64,000 bases of DNA from positions 434,001-498,000 of the forward strand of contig NZ_AP018725.1 in the NCBI RefSeq assembly GCF_003967195.1, in the 5' to 3' direction. Within the stretch, counting starts at the first letter, position 1; each line of letters starts with the position of its first letter. Positions 52,405 through 61,428 of this stretch are shown here, piece by piece. The translations under genes and the position numbers were made by a program. The notes below the pieces were generated by a model. That model worked only from the letters and a program-made list of their open reading frames with translations, made no database searches and was not told the DNA's origin. The stretch is from Sulfuriflexus mobilis (GTDB lineage Bacteria; Pseudomonadota; Gammaproteobacteria; AKS1).

Positions 52405-53364
52405 TCAGGAAATCTTTTCGCCACTGGCCTGCAGGTCGGCGTGGTAAGAGGAACGCACCATGGGCCCGCTGGCGACATTATCAAAACCCAGGTCCCGCGC
52501 CAGTTCGCCGAGGGCATCAAACTCCTCGGGCGGCACGTAGCGTGCCACCGGCAGGTGGTAACGGCTCGGCTGCAGGTACTGGCCGAGGGTCAGCATGTTG
52601 ACGTCGTGTGCACGCAGGTCACGCATGACCTGCTCAACTTCGCTGATCTCTTCACCAAGGCCGAGCATGATGCCGGACTTGGTCGGCACCTCGGGGTAGG
52701 CTTGTTTGAAGCGTTGCAGCAGTTGCAGTGACCAGGCGTAATCGGAACCGGGGCGGGCCTGTTTATACAGGCGCGGCACGGTCTCGAGGTTATGGTTAAA
52801 CACGTCGGGCGGCGCCTGTTCGAGCAGGGCCAGTGCCACGTCCATGCGGCCGCGGAAATCGGGGACGAGGATTTCTATTTTGGTGTTTGCTGACTGCGTG
52901 CGAATGGCGTCAATACAACGGGTGAAGTGTTCGGCACCACCGTCGCGCAGGTCGTCGCGGTCCACTGAGGTGACGACAACATATTTTAGGCCCATGCGGG
53001 CGACGGTCTCGCCGAGCTTTTGCGGCTCGTCTTCATCGAGTGGCTTGGGGCGGCCGTGGGCGACATCGCAGAACGGGCAACGGCGGGTGCAGATATCGCC
53101 CATGATCATGAAGGTCGCCGTGCCGTGGGCGAAACACTCGCCGAGGTTCGGGCAGGCCGCCTCTTCACAGACCGTATGCAGTTGCTGCTCGCGCAGCATC
53201 GTTTTCAGGCGCTGCACCTCGGGGGCATTGTGCGAGCGACCACGGATCCACTTTGGCTTGCGCAGCGGGGTCACGGTCGGTTCGATCTTGATCGGGATGC
53301 GCGCGGTCTTTGATTCGCCCTTCAGGGGGTTACGCGTGCGGCTGGATTTTGGTTGTTCGCTCAT
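52405..53364 (-). CDS. lipA: lipoyl synthase
   Basis: 319 residues from ATG 53364. Radical-SAM enzyme that inserts two sulfur atoms into octanoyl groups on lipoyl domains. Both iron-sulfur sites are present: the auxiliary cluster [12 protein letters not shown] and the SAM cluster [10 protein letters not shown]; the C-terminal RSSYHADLQ supplies the conserved serine ligand. The start overlaps the lipB stop (ATGA). Confidence 0.97.
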   Translation of the reverse strand: MSEQPKSSRTRNPLKGESKTARIPIKIEPTVTPLRKPKWIRGRSHNAPEVQRLKTMLREQQLHTVCEEAACPNLGECFAHGTATFMIMGDICTRRCPFCDVAHGRPKPLDEDEPQKLGETVARMGLKYVVVTSVDRDDLRDGGAEHFTRCIDAIRTQSANTKIEILVPDFRGRMDVALALLEQAPPDVFNHNLETVPRLYKQARPGSDYAWSLQLLQRFKQAYPEVPTKSGIMLGLGEEISEVEQVMRDLRAHDVNMLTLGQYLQPSRYHLPVARYVPPEEFDALGELARDLGFDNVASGPMVRSSYHADLQASGEKIS

Positions 53365-54014
53365 AGCGGGCTTTGGTCGCAAAACTGGCGGGCATTGTAC
53401 CCCAGATCGGCGGCGAGCAGATCGCAGAGTCGATCTGCAATCTCGGCCTGCGGGGTCTGTACGCCCAGTTCACGCAGCATGGTCACCTCCATCCCCTTGT
53501 AACCACAGGGGTTAATGCGGGAGAAGGGCTCCAGCGCCATGTCGACGTTCAGACTCAGGCCGTGGTAACTGCGGCCGCGCTTCACACGCAGGCCGAGGGC
53601 GGCGATCTTTGCCCCCGCCACGTAGACGCCGGGGGCATCCGGTCGGGCGCTGGCCTCGATAGCATGTTCGGCGAGCAGGGCGATGACACTGCGTTCGAGG
53701 GCACCGACCAGGTCGCGCACACCAAGACCGGCGCGCGGCAGGTCGATGAGGGTATAGAGCACCAGCTGGCCGGGGCCGTGGTAGGTCACCTGGCCGCCGC
53801 GGTCGATATCGACCACCGGGATCTCGCCGGGGGCGAGCAGGTGGGCCGGGTCGCTATTGCGGCCCTGGGTAAACACCGGTGGGTGCTCCACCCGCCAGAA
53901 CTCGTCGGCACTGTGGGCGTCGCGCGCGGCGCTAAAACGGCTCATGGCCTCGTACACAGGCAGGTAGTCCTGTGTGCCGAGGTCGCGCACGATTATGGAG
54001 GCGGGCCGGGGCAT
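53361..54014 (-). CDS. lipB: octanoyl-[acyl-carrier-protein]:protein N-octanoyltransferase
   Basis: 217 residues. Transfers octanoate from ACP to lipoyl domains. Motifs: [14 protein letters not shown] near 73-86, [19 protein letters not shown] with the catalytic Lys near 130-148 and [13 protein letters not shown] with the catalytic Cys near 165-178. Coupled to lipA downstream and four bases after the DUF493 gene. Confidence 0.96.
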   Translation of the reverse strand: MPRPASIIVRDLGTQDYLPVYEAMSRFSAARDAHSADEFWRVEHPPVFTQGRNSDPAHLLAPGEIPVVDIDRGGQVTYHGPGQLVLYTLIDLPRAGLGVRDLVGALERSVIALLAEHAIEASARPDAPGVYVAGAKIAALGLRVKRGRSYHGLSLNVDMALEPFSRINPCGYKGMEVTMLRELGVQTPQAEIADRLCDLLAADLGYNARQFCDQSPL

Positions 54015-54018
54015 GGGA

Positions 54019-54291
54019 TCAGAGCAACATCAGTACCAGTTCGTGGGCGTGCAGCTCCTGGTAGAGGGCATCGAGCTGATCTTTGCTATGCGCCTCGAAG
54101 GTCACGGTCAGCGAGGTGAACTTGCCCTTGCCACTGTCGCGCGAACGCACCGCACCCTCGCCGAGGTTGTCGACGTGCCGGCGGACGATGGTGATCACGG
54201 CGGCCTCGAACTCGTCGCAGCGCCGGCCCATGACTTTGAGCGGGAACTGGCAGGGGAACTCAAACAGGGTTTCTTCAGTGTCAGTCGTCAT
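54019..54291 (-). CDS. DUF493-family protein (YbeD-like)
   Basis: 90 residues from ATG 54291. A small ferredoxin-like-fold protein with the family pattern EFPCQFPLKVMGRRCDEFE at the start, VTFEAHSKDQLDALYQEL near the end. In E. coli ybeD precedes lipB, as here. Proposed to have a regulatory ACT-like role; the precise function is unknown. Confidence 0.9.
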   Translation of the reverse strand: MTTDTEETLFEFPCQFPLKVMGRRCDEFEAAVITIVRRHVDNLGEGAVRSRDSGKGKFTSLTVTFEAHSKDQLDALYQELHAHELVLMLL

Positions 54292-54622
54292 AATGGGTAT
54301 TTTACTGGGGTTTGAAGGCAATGTGGGGATGAATTGGGCCGATTCAAAGGCCAAATCGACAGGATTTACTGGATGAAGAGGATAAATAAGGGTTTTCGCC
54401 GGTGCTAGAGCATGGTGCCAAGTATTTGCGGGCCGTATTGCAAGGAGTACTATCAGGACCAATGGCCATTGGGGAGCGCTGAATTCAGGGCAGCTGAAAA
54501 CAACCGGGATTCCTGTAGACAGCCGCTTGTTTGTCCATGCACAAATACAAAAACGGTTTTGTTATAAGGTTTTATGTTTCGTCTGCGCAGGCCTCTGACT
54601 TAGATATGTACGGGTTATTAAT
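54292..54622. other. intergenic region between lip genes and the channel-like gene
   Basis: About 330 bases between divergent genes. Around 54358-54390 it carries a 'acaggatttactggatgaag' stretch of a kind often repeated between genes in gammaproteobacteria. No gene, RNA or clear promoter was recognised. Confidence 0.4.
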
Positions 54623-55114
54623 ATGAAAAAACTATCCAGGCAAAACACAAGGTTTAAGCGCTTTCTTAAGGATGTTTTCACCTATACGCCGTTTGCAAAA
54701 ATGCTGTTTTTATTAGTGGTGCTCTGGTTGCTGTTTTCTGCCGGTTTATATGTTGCTGAATATAACACTGAAGGGACCAGCATAACGACCTTTGGCGAGG
54801 CGTTGTACTGGGGGGTGGCGGCATTCTCGACAGCAGGCATCGCCGATACCCCCCAATCCGGTATTGCGCAACTGCTTGGTGGGATCTGGATTGTAGTCGG
54901 TTCGGTACTTTTCTTTGGCACCATCGTCGCGACCATTACCACCTATTTTATGCGACCGATGCAACGGCCGCATAAAAGGATTATTGACACCATAGAATAC
55001 AATCTTGAACAAATGGATGATTTGACTGTAGATGAACTTGATCTATTGAAGAAAACTATCGATACGCTGATTGCGCATGTCGAGCACCTCAAGGAAAAAC
55101 ACATCGGAAAGTAG
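54623..55114 (+). CDS. two-helix ion-channel-like protein with non-canonical filter
   Basis: 163 residues. Helix 1 at about 24-45, a pore helix and filter loop at about 58-75, helix 2 at about 84-108, then a charged C-terminal helix (LEQMDDLTVDELDLLKKTID). The layout is that of the Ion_trans_2 potassium channels, but the filter reads TAGIAD (70-75) instead of TVGYGD, so potassium selectivity is doubtful. It may conduct other ions or act as a sensor. No RCK domain. Confidence 0.72.
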   Translation: MKKLSRQNTRFKRFLKDVFTYTPFAKMLFLLVVLWLLFSAGLYVAEYNTEGTSITTFGEALYWGVAAFSTAGIADTPQSGIAQLLGGIWIVVGSVLFFGTIVATITTYFMRPMQRPHKRIIDTIEYNLEQMDDLTVDELDLLKKTIDTLIAHVEHLKEKHIGK

Positions 55115-55331
55115 ATCGCAGCAGCCATCGTATCTACGCTGGAAATAGCCACGATTACGGCGCCAGCAACAGGTTAAGCCCTTCTGTCATATCATGCTGC
55201 GCAGCCTGTTTATTCTGATGTAATCTGCATGGGTATCAGGCCCGTACTTTTGCATACGCGCGCTTGTAGTTGTTCTATAGTTGCGTGTATAGACCTGTAT
55301 AGCCAGCCAGTGACCCTGGCAGGAGGTGCGC

Positions 55332-55664
55332 ATGCAAACCCCATCTGATATCCGGCCGGTCCCGACACTTGATGAATACGGACTATTACGTAACCCTGAC
55401 ACCTGGGATGAATCGGTGGCATGGGGTATAGCCGCGCAACTCGGTATCCACGCATTGACCGATTCACACTGGAAGGTGATCTACGCCCTGCGTGAACACT
55501 ACGCCGAGTTTGGCGTGGCGCCGCCGATGAAAAATATTTGCCGTGCCGAAGGTAAACCGTGGTCATGGGTGCATGAGTTGTTTGATAGCTGCCTGAATGC
55601 CTGGCGTGTTGCCGGCCTGCCCAATCCAGGCGAGGAGGCAAAGTCCTACCTGAGCGATATGTAA
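55332..55664 (+). CDS. DsrC/TusE-family protein without the redox cysteines
   Basis: 110 residues from ATG 55332, with AGGAGG upstream. DsrC-fold features: DEYGLLRNPDTWDE, IHALTDSHWKVIYALREHY and the C-terminal RVAGLPNPGEE. In DsrC two cysteines flank the last segment (one before K-I-A-G-L-P, one at the C-terminus); here those places hold W and E, and the tail is extended to SYLSDM. It therefore cannot form the DsrC trisulfide and resembles the RspA type, proposed to be regulatory. Two other Cys (NICRAE, DSCLNA) are at different positions. Confidence 0.8.
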   Translation: MQTPSDIRPVPTLDEYGLLRNPDTWDESVAWGIAAQLGIHALTDSHWKVIYALREHYAEFGVAPPMKNICRAEGKPWSWVHELFDSCLNAWRVAGLPNPGEEAKSYLSDM

Positions 55665-55848
55665 CAGCATTGTGTTTTTCCATTCATACACAAGCCAGTC
55701 GTATTGGCCGGAGAGGAATCATCATGCGACGACTTTATATCCAGGTTGTCGGGAGTTGAGAACTGATTCACATTAATCCGCTGGGCCAAAAGTCAGAATA
55801 GTGCTAGTTTGCAAACAGCCCGTCTTAGTAGCGCGTCCCGGAGAAGTG

Positions 55849-56415
55849 ATGAAACAGTTAATACGTAGCCTGGTAATTCTATTCCTGTCCGCCGTCATGG
55901 CGGCGTGCGCCACCAGCGGTGGCCAGAGCACTGCGCAAAAACGTCAGGAGGTCCTGAACATGAAGAGTCAGGTACTGACTGACCTTTACAAGGTCAAGCC
56001 CTATGCGCGCACGATTGTCGCGAATGCCCCGGGTTACGCCGTGTTCAGTAATGCCAATGTCAACCTGATCTTTGCCAGTTTCAGCGGTGGCTACGGTGTG
56101 GTCAAGAACAACAAGAGTGGCAAGCATACCTATATGAAGATGGGCGAGGTCGGCCTGGGTTTTGGTCTCGGGGTCAAGGACTTCCGCGCCGTGTTCGTCT
56201 TCCACGACAAGGCCACTATGGATAAATTTATTCATTCCGGCTGGCAATTTGGCGGTCACGCCGATGCCGCGGCCAAGGCCAAGGACAAGGGTGGCGCCGT
56301 CGGTGGTGAGGTCGTGGTCGACAACATTACCATCTTTCAGCTGACCGAGGCGGGCCTGGCCCTGCAAGCAACGGTAAAGGGCACCAAGTACTGGAAGGAT
56401 GCGGAATTGAACTGA
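55849..56415 (+). CDS. YSC84-type lipoprotein
   Basis: 188 residues from ATG 55849 (GGAG upstream). Leader LVILFLSAVMAACAT with a lipobox cysteine. The mature domain has the Ysc84/LAS17-binding-like pattern of bacterial lipoproteins: ANAPGYAVFSNANVN, SGGYGVVKNN, GLGFGLGVKDFRAVFVF, and a Gly-rich region ending GTKYWKDAELN. Probably a periplasmic-facing membrane protein; in bacteria its role is unclear. Confidence 0.82.
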   Translation: MKQLIRSLVILFLSAVMAACATSGGQSTAQKRQEVLNMKSQVLTDLYKVKPYARTIVANAPGYAVFSNANVNLIFASFSGGYGVVKNNKSGKHTYMKMGEVGLGFGLGVKDFRAVFVFHDKATMDKFIHSGWQFGGHADAAAKAKDKGGAVGGEVVVDNITIFQLTEAGLALQATVKGTKYWKDAELN

Positions 56416-56454
56416 CTGCCCGGGCACGGCCAGCAATCGTTTAAAGAGAAAAAA

Positions 56455-56529
56455 TGGTGGGCGATACTGGGATTGAACCAGTGACCCCTGCCGTGTGAAG
56501 GCAGTGCTCTCCCGCTGAGCTAATCGCCC
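56455..56529 (-). tRNA. tRNA-Val (CAC)
   Basis: Minus strand. Acceptor GGGCGAT pairs with ATCGCCC, D arm TAGCTCAGCGGGAGAGCA, anticodon stem CTGCC/GGCAG around TTCACAC (anticodon CAC), T arm with GGTTCAATCCC, and an encoded CCA at 56457-56455. Reads valine GUG codons. Confidence 0.95.
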
Positions 56530-56763
56530 TTCTTTCAAGGGGCGCTGAGCTTACTTCAGGCCAATACAGGCTGTCAAACAGCTCCCGGGATGTATTTTTC
56601 AGCCGATACGGGGCAGCGGCGACAGATGAACAGTTCATGTCTGTCGCGAAGCCCCCGCATCACCGAGTTGCCCTTATCAAATGAACTGTCCTGCAACAGG
56701 AACGGGCACACCTCGCGTTTGCTTGCGAGGCCAGTGGCGAAGTGATACAAGTAATGCATCGGT

Positions 56764-57879
56764 ATGAAACAGGATCAGACATACCTTGCCCGCGACGACC
56801 TACAGTCGCTGCTTGATGCCCTGAAGGCGGGTGGCTTTCAATGCGTCGGACCACAGGTACGGGACGGCGTTATCCGCTATGCAGGCCTGGAGCAGGCCGC
56901 ACAATTGCCGTGGGGTGTCACGCAGAGTCAGGCACCGGGCGAATACCGTCTGCATGAGACGGATGACACTGACCGCTGTTTTGCCTGGGCCAATGGGCCA
57001 CAGGCCCTCAAACCCATCGTCTTTGCACCCCGTGAAACCCTCTGGCAAGCCACACAGTCCGCGGACGGTAGCCTGGGCTTTAGCGATGACGTGCCGGACG
57101 TTGCGCCGCTGGCCGTTATCGGCGTGCGTCCCTGCGATATCGCCGCCTTGTATATCCATGACCAGCATTTCCTGCAACAGGACTACCGTGACCCTTATTA
57201 CCTGCAACGGCGCCAGGACCTGTTGCTGGTCGCGGTGAACTGCACGCATCCGGCAGCGACCTGTTTTTGCGCCTCGACGGGTGATGGTCCGCGGGCCAGT
57301 TACGGCTACGACATTGCTTTGACGGAACTCGAGGCGGGTTACCTCGTTGAGGTCCACAGTGAACAGGGCCGGGCGATTTGCGCGCAGCTGCCGCTGCAGC
57401 CGGCAAGCCATGCCTACACACAGGCCGTCGAGGCGGCCATGCAGCAGGCCGCAGACAGTCAGCAGCGCCGGCTGCCGGCAGGTAACCTGAAGGGGCCCTT
57501 GTTCGCGAATCTCGAGCATCCGCACTGGGAAGAAGTCGCCGCTCGTTGCCTGAGTTGCGGTAACTGCACGGCTGTGTGCCCGACCTGTTTTTGTCACAGC
57601 GAGGCTGATGAGGTCCGCCTCGACGGCCAGCACACTGAGCATTACCGGCAGTGGGATTCGTGTTTTACCCAGGGCCACAGTTATATCCATGGCCTCACCG
57701 TGCGGCCGCAGACGACACAACGTTACCGGCAGTGGCTGACCCACAAGCTCGGCAGCTGGCATGATCAATATGGTCGTTCCGGTTGCACCGGCTGCGGGCG
57801 CTGCATCACCTGGTGCCCGGTCGGTATCGACCTCACCGAGGAGGCCGCAGTCATTTGCGGCGATTCGCCAGCGTCATGA
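56764..57879 (+). CDS. hydB: [NiFe] hydrogenase/sulfhydrogenase beta subunit (iron-sulfur protein)
   Basis: 371 residues. HydB-type electron-transfer subunit of group 3b hydrogenases. Two 4Fe-4S motifs lie near the C-terminus: CLSCGNCTAVCPTCFC (about 263-278) and CTGCGRCITWCPVG (about 340-353). The N-terminal two-thirds match the HydB family (PRETLWQ, VRPCDIAALYIHDQ). It passes electrons between the small subunit and the flavin subunit. First gene of a four-gene overlapping operon. Confidence 0.9.
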   Translation: MKQDQTYLARDDLQSLLDALKAGGFQCVGPQVRDGVIRYAGLEQAAQLPWGVTQSQAPGEYRLHETDDTDRCFAWANGPQALKPIVFAPRETLWQATQSADGSLGFSDDVPDVAPLAVIGVRPCDIAALYIHDQHFLQQDYRDPYYLQRRQDLLLVAVNCTHPAATCFCASTGDGPRASYGYDIALTELEAGYLVEVHSEQGRAICAQLPLQPASHAYTQAVEAAMQQAADSQQRRLPAGNLKGPLFANLEHPHWEEVAARCLSCGNCTAVCPTCFCHSEADEVRLDGQHTEHYRQWDSCFTQGHSYIHGLTVRPQTTQRYRQWLTHKLGSWHDQYGRSGCTGCGRCITWCPVGIDLTEEAAVICGDSPAS

Positions 57880-58709
57880 GCAATCCCTACCTGCCATGGG
57901 AGGCGGAAATTCTGGAGACCATCCAGGAATCGCCGAGCCTGTTTACCCTGCGTCTGCAACTCACCGATGCCGAGGCACAACAACGCTACAGTTTTGAGCC
58001 GGGGCAGTTCAACATGCTCTACCTGCATGGCGTCGGCGAGGTGCCGATCTCGATCGTCTCCGACCCGCGGGATGAAAGCGTTATCGATCACACCATCCGT
58101 GCCGTTGGCCGTGTCACCCGGGGACTGGCCCAACTCAAGGCCGGTGCGCGCATCGGCCTGCGTGGTCCTTATGGGCGTGGCTGGCCCATGCATGCAGCCG
58201 AAAAACGCGACGTCGTGGTGATCACGGGTGGCCTGGGTTGTGCGCCGGTGGTGTCGGTGATCAATTATGTCTCGCGCCGGCGCGAGCGCTTTGGTCATCT
58301 GAATATAGTCCAGGGCGTGAAACACTCGAGTGACTTTATCTGGCGTGAACGTTACGACGCGTGGCGCGCCTTGCCGGATACAAATGTGTTACTCGCCGCT
58401 GATGCCGGCGAGGCACTGTGGCCGTGGCACGTCGGGCATGTTACAGACCTGTTCGACCAGTTGCGCTTTGACCCGGCGCGGGTCTCGGTCATGATGTGTG
58501 GCCCGGAGGGCATGATGCACGTGGTGATCAAACATATGCTGGGTGCCGGGGTCGGCAAGTGCGATATGTGGCTGAGTATGGAGCGCAACATGCAGTGTGC
58601 CCTCGGTCACTGTGGCCACTGCCAGTACGGCGAAAAGTTCATCTGCCGCGATGGCCCGGTATTCTGTTATGAACAGATCGAAGAACTTTTCGAGGTCAGG
58701 GGGTTCTAG
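57876..58709 (+). CDS. hydG: hydrogenase gamma subunit (FAD/NAD(P)H and 2Fe-2S)
   Basis: 277 residues from ATG 57876, overlapping the hydB stop (ATGA). Ferredoxin-NADP-reductase fold: FAD site FEPGQFNMLYL, phosphate-binding GRVTRGLAQL, nucleotide site VVITGGLGCAPVVSVI and a C-terminal 2Fe-2S motif CALGHCGHCQYGEKFIC. It reduces NADP+ or NAD+ with electrons from hydrogen, or reverses this; sulfur reduction is also known for this group. Confidence 0.9.
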   Translation: MSNPYLPWEAEILETIQESPSLFTLRLQLTDAEAQQRYSFEPGQFNMLYLHGVGEVPISIVSDPRDESVIDHTIRAVGRVTRGLAQLKAGARIGLRGPYGRGWPMHAAEKRDVVVITGGLGCAPVVSVINYVSRRRERFGHLNIVQGVKHSSDFIWRERYDAWRALPDTNVLLAADAGEALWPWHVGHVTDLFDQLRFDPARVSVMMCGPEGMMHVVIKHMLGAGVGKCDMWLSMERNMQCALGHCGHCQYGEKFICRDGPVFCYEQIEELFEVRGF

Positions 58710-58711
58710 CC

Positions 58712-59500
58712 ATGGCGACGAAGCCGACAGTCTCCGTGCACAAGTTCAGTTCCTGCGACGGTTGCCAGCTGGCCTTCCTCAACATGGGTGAGTCACTGCT
58801 GGCCCTGACCGAGCTCGTTGACCTGAGCCACTTTCTCGAGGCGGGGCTGGATAATGAAGACGCCCGCGTCGATATCGCCTTTATCGAGGGCAGTGTCTCG
58901 ACACCCGATGACCAGGCACGCCTGGAATGTATTCGCGCCAACAGCGGTTACCTGGTCACTATTGGCGCCTGTGCCACCGCGGGGGGCATTCAGGCGTTGC
59001 GCAACATGGCCGATGCCAGTGCCTGGACGCAGGCCATTTATGCCAGCCCCGAATATATAAGGAGTCTTGATACGGCAACGCCGATCCGTGAACACGTCAA
59101 GGTGGACCTGGAGTTGTGGGGGTGCCCGGTGAACAGCCGTCAGTTGCTGGCGGCCATACGCGCGTTGCTGTTCGGTGTGGCTCCGGTGGAGGAGAACGAC
59201 AAGGTCTGTCTGGAATGCAAACGCCGCGATAATGTCTGCGTGCTGGTGGCGCATGGTACGCCCTGCATGGGGCCGGTGACACGCACCGGCTGTGGCGCCT
59301 TGTGCCCGGCCTTTGGTCGCGACTGCTATGCCTGCTACGGACCGGCGGAAAACAGTAACACCGAATCACTGGCGCGACGCTTCATCGGGCTTGGCCTGGC
59401 CGCAGACCAGGTGGCGCGACGCTTCCTCTCCATCAACAGTGCCGCGCCCGAATTCAATGCGACCGGCCGCCGTTGGCAGGAGGGCGAGCCGAATGACTGA
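58712..59500 (+). CDS. hydD: [NiFe] hydrogenase small (delta) subunit
   Basis: 262 residues, no Tat signal, hence cytoplasmic. The proximal cluster ligands are in FSSCDGCQLAF and GACATAGG, with GCPVN further on. The C-terminal part has many cysteines (CLECKRRDNVC, GTPCMGP, GCGALCPAFGRDCYACYGP), as in the HydD/HoxY-like subunits of group 3 enzymes that carry extra clusters. Two bases separate it from hydG. Confidence 0.92.
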   Translation: MATKPTVSVHKFSSCDGCQLAFLNMGESLLALTELVDLSHFLEAGLDNEDARVDIAFIEGSVSTPDDQARLECIRANSGYLVTIGACATAGGIQALRNMADASAWTQAIYASPEYIRSLDTATPIREHVKVDLELWGCPVNSRQLLAAIRALLFGVAPVEENDKVCLECKRRDNVCVLVAHGTPCMGPVTRTGCGALCPAFGRDCYACYGPAENSNTESLARRFIGLGLAADQVARRFLSINSAAPEFNATGRRWQEGEPND

Positions 59501-61295
59501 GCGTAAGGAGATCCGCATCAATGTGCCGGCACTGGCACGCGTCGAGGGCGAGGGCGCACTCGGGCTGGTGATCCGTGATGGCGCCATCCAGGACCTGCAA
59601 CTGCGTATCTACGAGCCGCCGCGTTACTTCGAAAAGTTTCTTGAGGGACGTGACTACACCGAGGTCTGCGATATCGTCGCGCGCATCTGCGGCATCTGCC
59701 CGGTCGCCTACCAGATGAGCGCGGTGCAGGCGCTGGAGGACATCGTCGGCTTCGAGGCACCGGCCTGGTTATCGGCACTACGCCGCGTGATGTACTGCGG
59801 CGAATGGATCCAGAGCCACAGCCTGCACATCCATATGTTGGCAGCGCCGGATTTCCTCGGTTTCAACAGCATCATCGAGATGGGCAAAACGTATCCTGAC
59901 GAGGTGCGCCGTGGTTTGATGTTACAGGGGCTGGGCAATGACCTCATCAGCCTGCTCGGCGCCCGTTCCGTGCACCCGATCGGTATTAAAGTCGGTGGCC
60001 TGCATCACCTGCCCAGTGCGCAGGCGCGGCAGGTGATGCGGGAAAGGCTCATCGCCGCCTTGCCGGAGGCCGAGGCGCTGTTGCGCTGGACGGCGAGCCT
60101 GGCGCTGCCCGACGATGAGCAGGACTTTGTCAGTGTCGCCCTGCGGCATGCGACAGACTACCCGATAGACGGTGGTCGATTGGTCTCCAGCGACGGCCTG
60201 GATATCCCTATCGAGGAATTTGAACAACATGTCGAGGAACAACACGTCCCGCACTCCACCGCCCTGCATGCCCTGTTGCACGGCCAGCCTTATCTCGTCG
60301 GCCCCCTGGCGCGGCTTAACCTGAACAGGGATCGGCTGCCGCCGATGTTGCGCGAACTCCTCGATGAGACGGGCATCTCGTTTCCGAGTCGCAACATGTT
60401 TCACAGCATTGTCGCCCGCGCCGCCGAGATATGGCTGGCCATCTTTGAGGCCGCACGCCTGCTCGAGGTGGAGTTCGATACGCAGCAGGCCTGTCCAACA
60501 CCTGCGCCGCGGGCCGGTACGGGTTTTGGTTGCACCGAGGCACCACGCGGTATCCTCTGGCATCGTTATGCCATGAATGCACGCGGGCAGGTCGGCGCCG
60601 CGCGTATCGTACCGCCGACCAGCCAGAACCAGTCGCGTATCGAGCAGGACCTGCACAATGCACTCAACCGCTTCGGCCTGGACAAGGCCGAAGAGGCCAT
60701 TCGCCTGCACGCTGAGATGGTGATCCGCAATTACGACCCGTGCATCTCCTGCGCAACACACTTTCTTAAACTGGATATGCAACGGGACAGTATCCAGGAA
60801 ACCTCAGCACCGCAGACAAGCTGGCAGCGAGTGGTGGTGCTGGGTATTGGCACGGCGCAGACGGCCGATGATGTCGGCCTGCGCCTGCTGGAGCAATTAC
60901 AACAGGATACTGTGCTGGCCCCCTATCTGGCTGACAGGTTGGCACTGTATACCACTGGCCAGCCCGCGCTGGACTGGCAGCGTTACATACGCTCGGGTGA
61001 CAGGGTCTTTGTTATCGATGCGTTGCTCGCCGATGTAATGCCTGACCGCTTGGTGGTGTTTGATGGTGCTGCGCTGGCGCCTGCGACCGGCACGTTATCC
61101 AGTCACGCCATCGGTTTGCGCGATGCCTTGCTGTTGTCGCCGTTGTGGGGGCAGGAGACCAATGCCGTCACCGTGCTGGGTATTCGTGTCGGCGTGGAGG
61201 GTGAACAGCCGCCTGATACCGACGAATTACAGCAGCTGGCCGAACAGGTTCGAGAGAGAGTGCTTACCGACCTCCTGCCCATGATAAAGGGGTAA
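59493..61295 (+). CDS. hydA: [NiFe] hydrogenase large (alpha) subunit fused to a maturation-protease-like domain
   Basis: 600 residues from ATG 59493, overlapping hydD. Nickel-iron site motifs: RICGIC at 64-69 and DPCISCATH at 415-423. A large subunit normally ends within a short peptide after this histidine, removed by a dedicated protease. Here about 177 residues follow. Residues 446-600 look like that M52-type protease: VVVLGIGTAQTADDVGL at the start (Asp 459/460), FVIDALLADV (Asp 509), SSHAIGLRDALLLS (His 538), VTVLGIRVG. This is an apparent fusion, in one intact frame. Confidence 0.9.
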   Translation: MTERKEIRINVPALARVEGEGALGLVIRDGAIQDLQLRIYEPPRYFEKFLEGRDYTEVCDIVARICGICPVAYQMSAVQALEDIVGFEAPAWLSALRRVMYCGEWIQSHSLHIHMLAAPDFLGFNSIIEMGKTYPDEVRRGLMLQGLGNDLISLLGARSVHPIGIKVGGLHHLPSAQARQVMRERLIAALPEAEALLRWTASLALPDDEQDFVSVALRHATDYPIDGGRLVSSDGLDIPIEEFEQHVEEQHVPHSTALHALLHGQPYLVGPLARLNLNRDRLPPMLRELLDETGISFPSRNMFHSIVARAAEIWLAIFEAARLLEVEFDTQQACPTPAPRAGTGFGCTEAPRGILWHRYAMNARGQVGAARIVPPTSQNQSRIEQDLHNALNRFGLDKAEEAIRLHAEMVIRNYDPCISCATHFLKLDMQRDSIQETSAPQTSWQRVVVLGIGTAQTADDVGLRLLEQLQQDTVLAPYLADRLALYTTGQPALDWQRYIRSGDRVFVIDALLADVMPDRLVVFDGAALAPATGTLSSHAIGLRDALLLSPLWGQETNAVTVLGIRVGVEGEQPPDTDELQQLAEQVRERVLTDLLPMIKG

Positions 61296-61428
61296 GCAAG
61301 GCCGGGACAGGTCGTCACGACTGCAGTCTGCTACCGCAGCTGATCGACATCAAGCCAAAGTAGTACAATGTTAAAACCTGATGTTAACTATCATTAATAG
61401 ACCTTAGGATTTTATCTTGCTGACAGTC

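Noticed and set aside
59922-60782. 286-codon minus-strand frame inside hydA
   Set aside because: Antisense to the intact hydrogenase large-subunit frame, no family signature.
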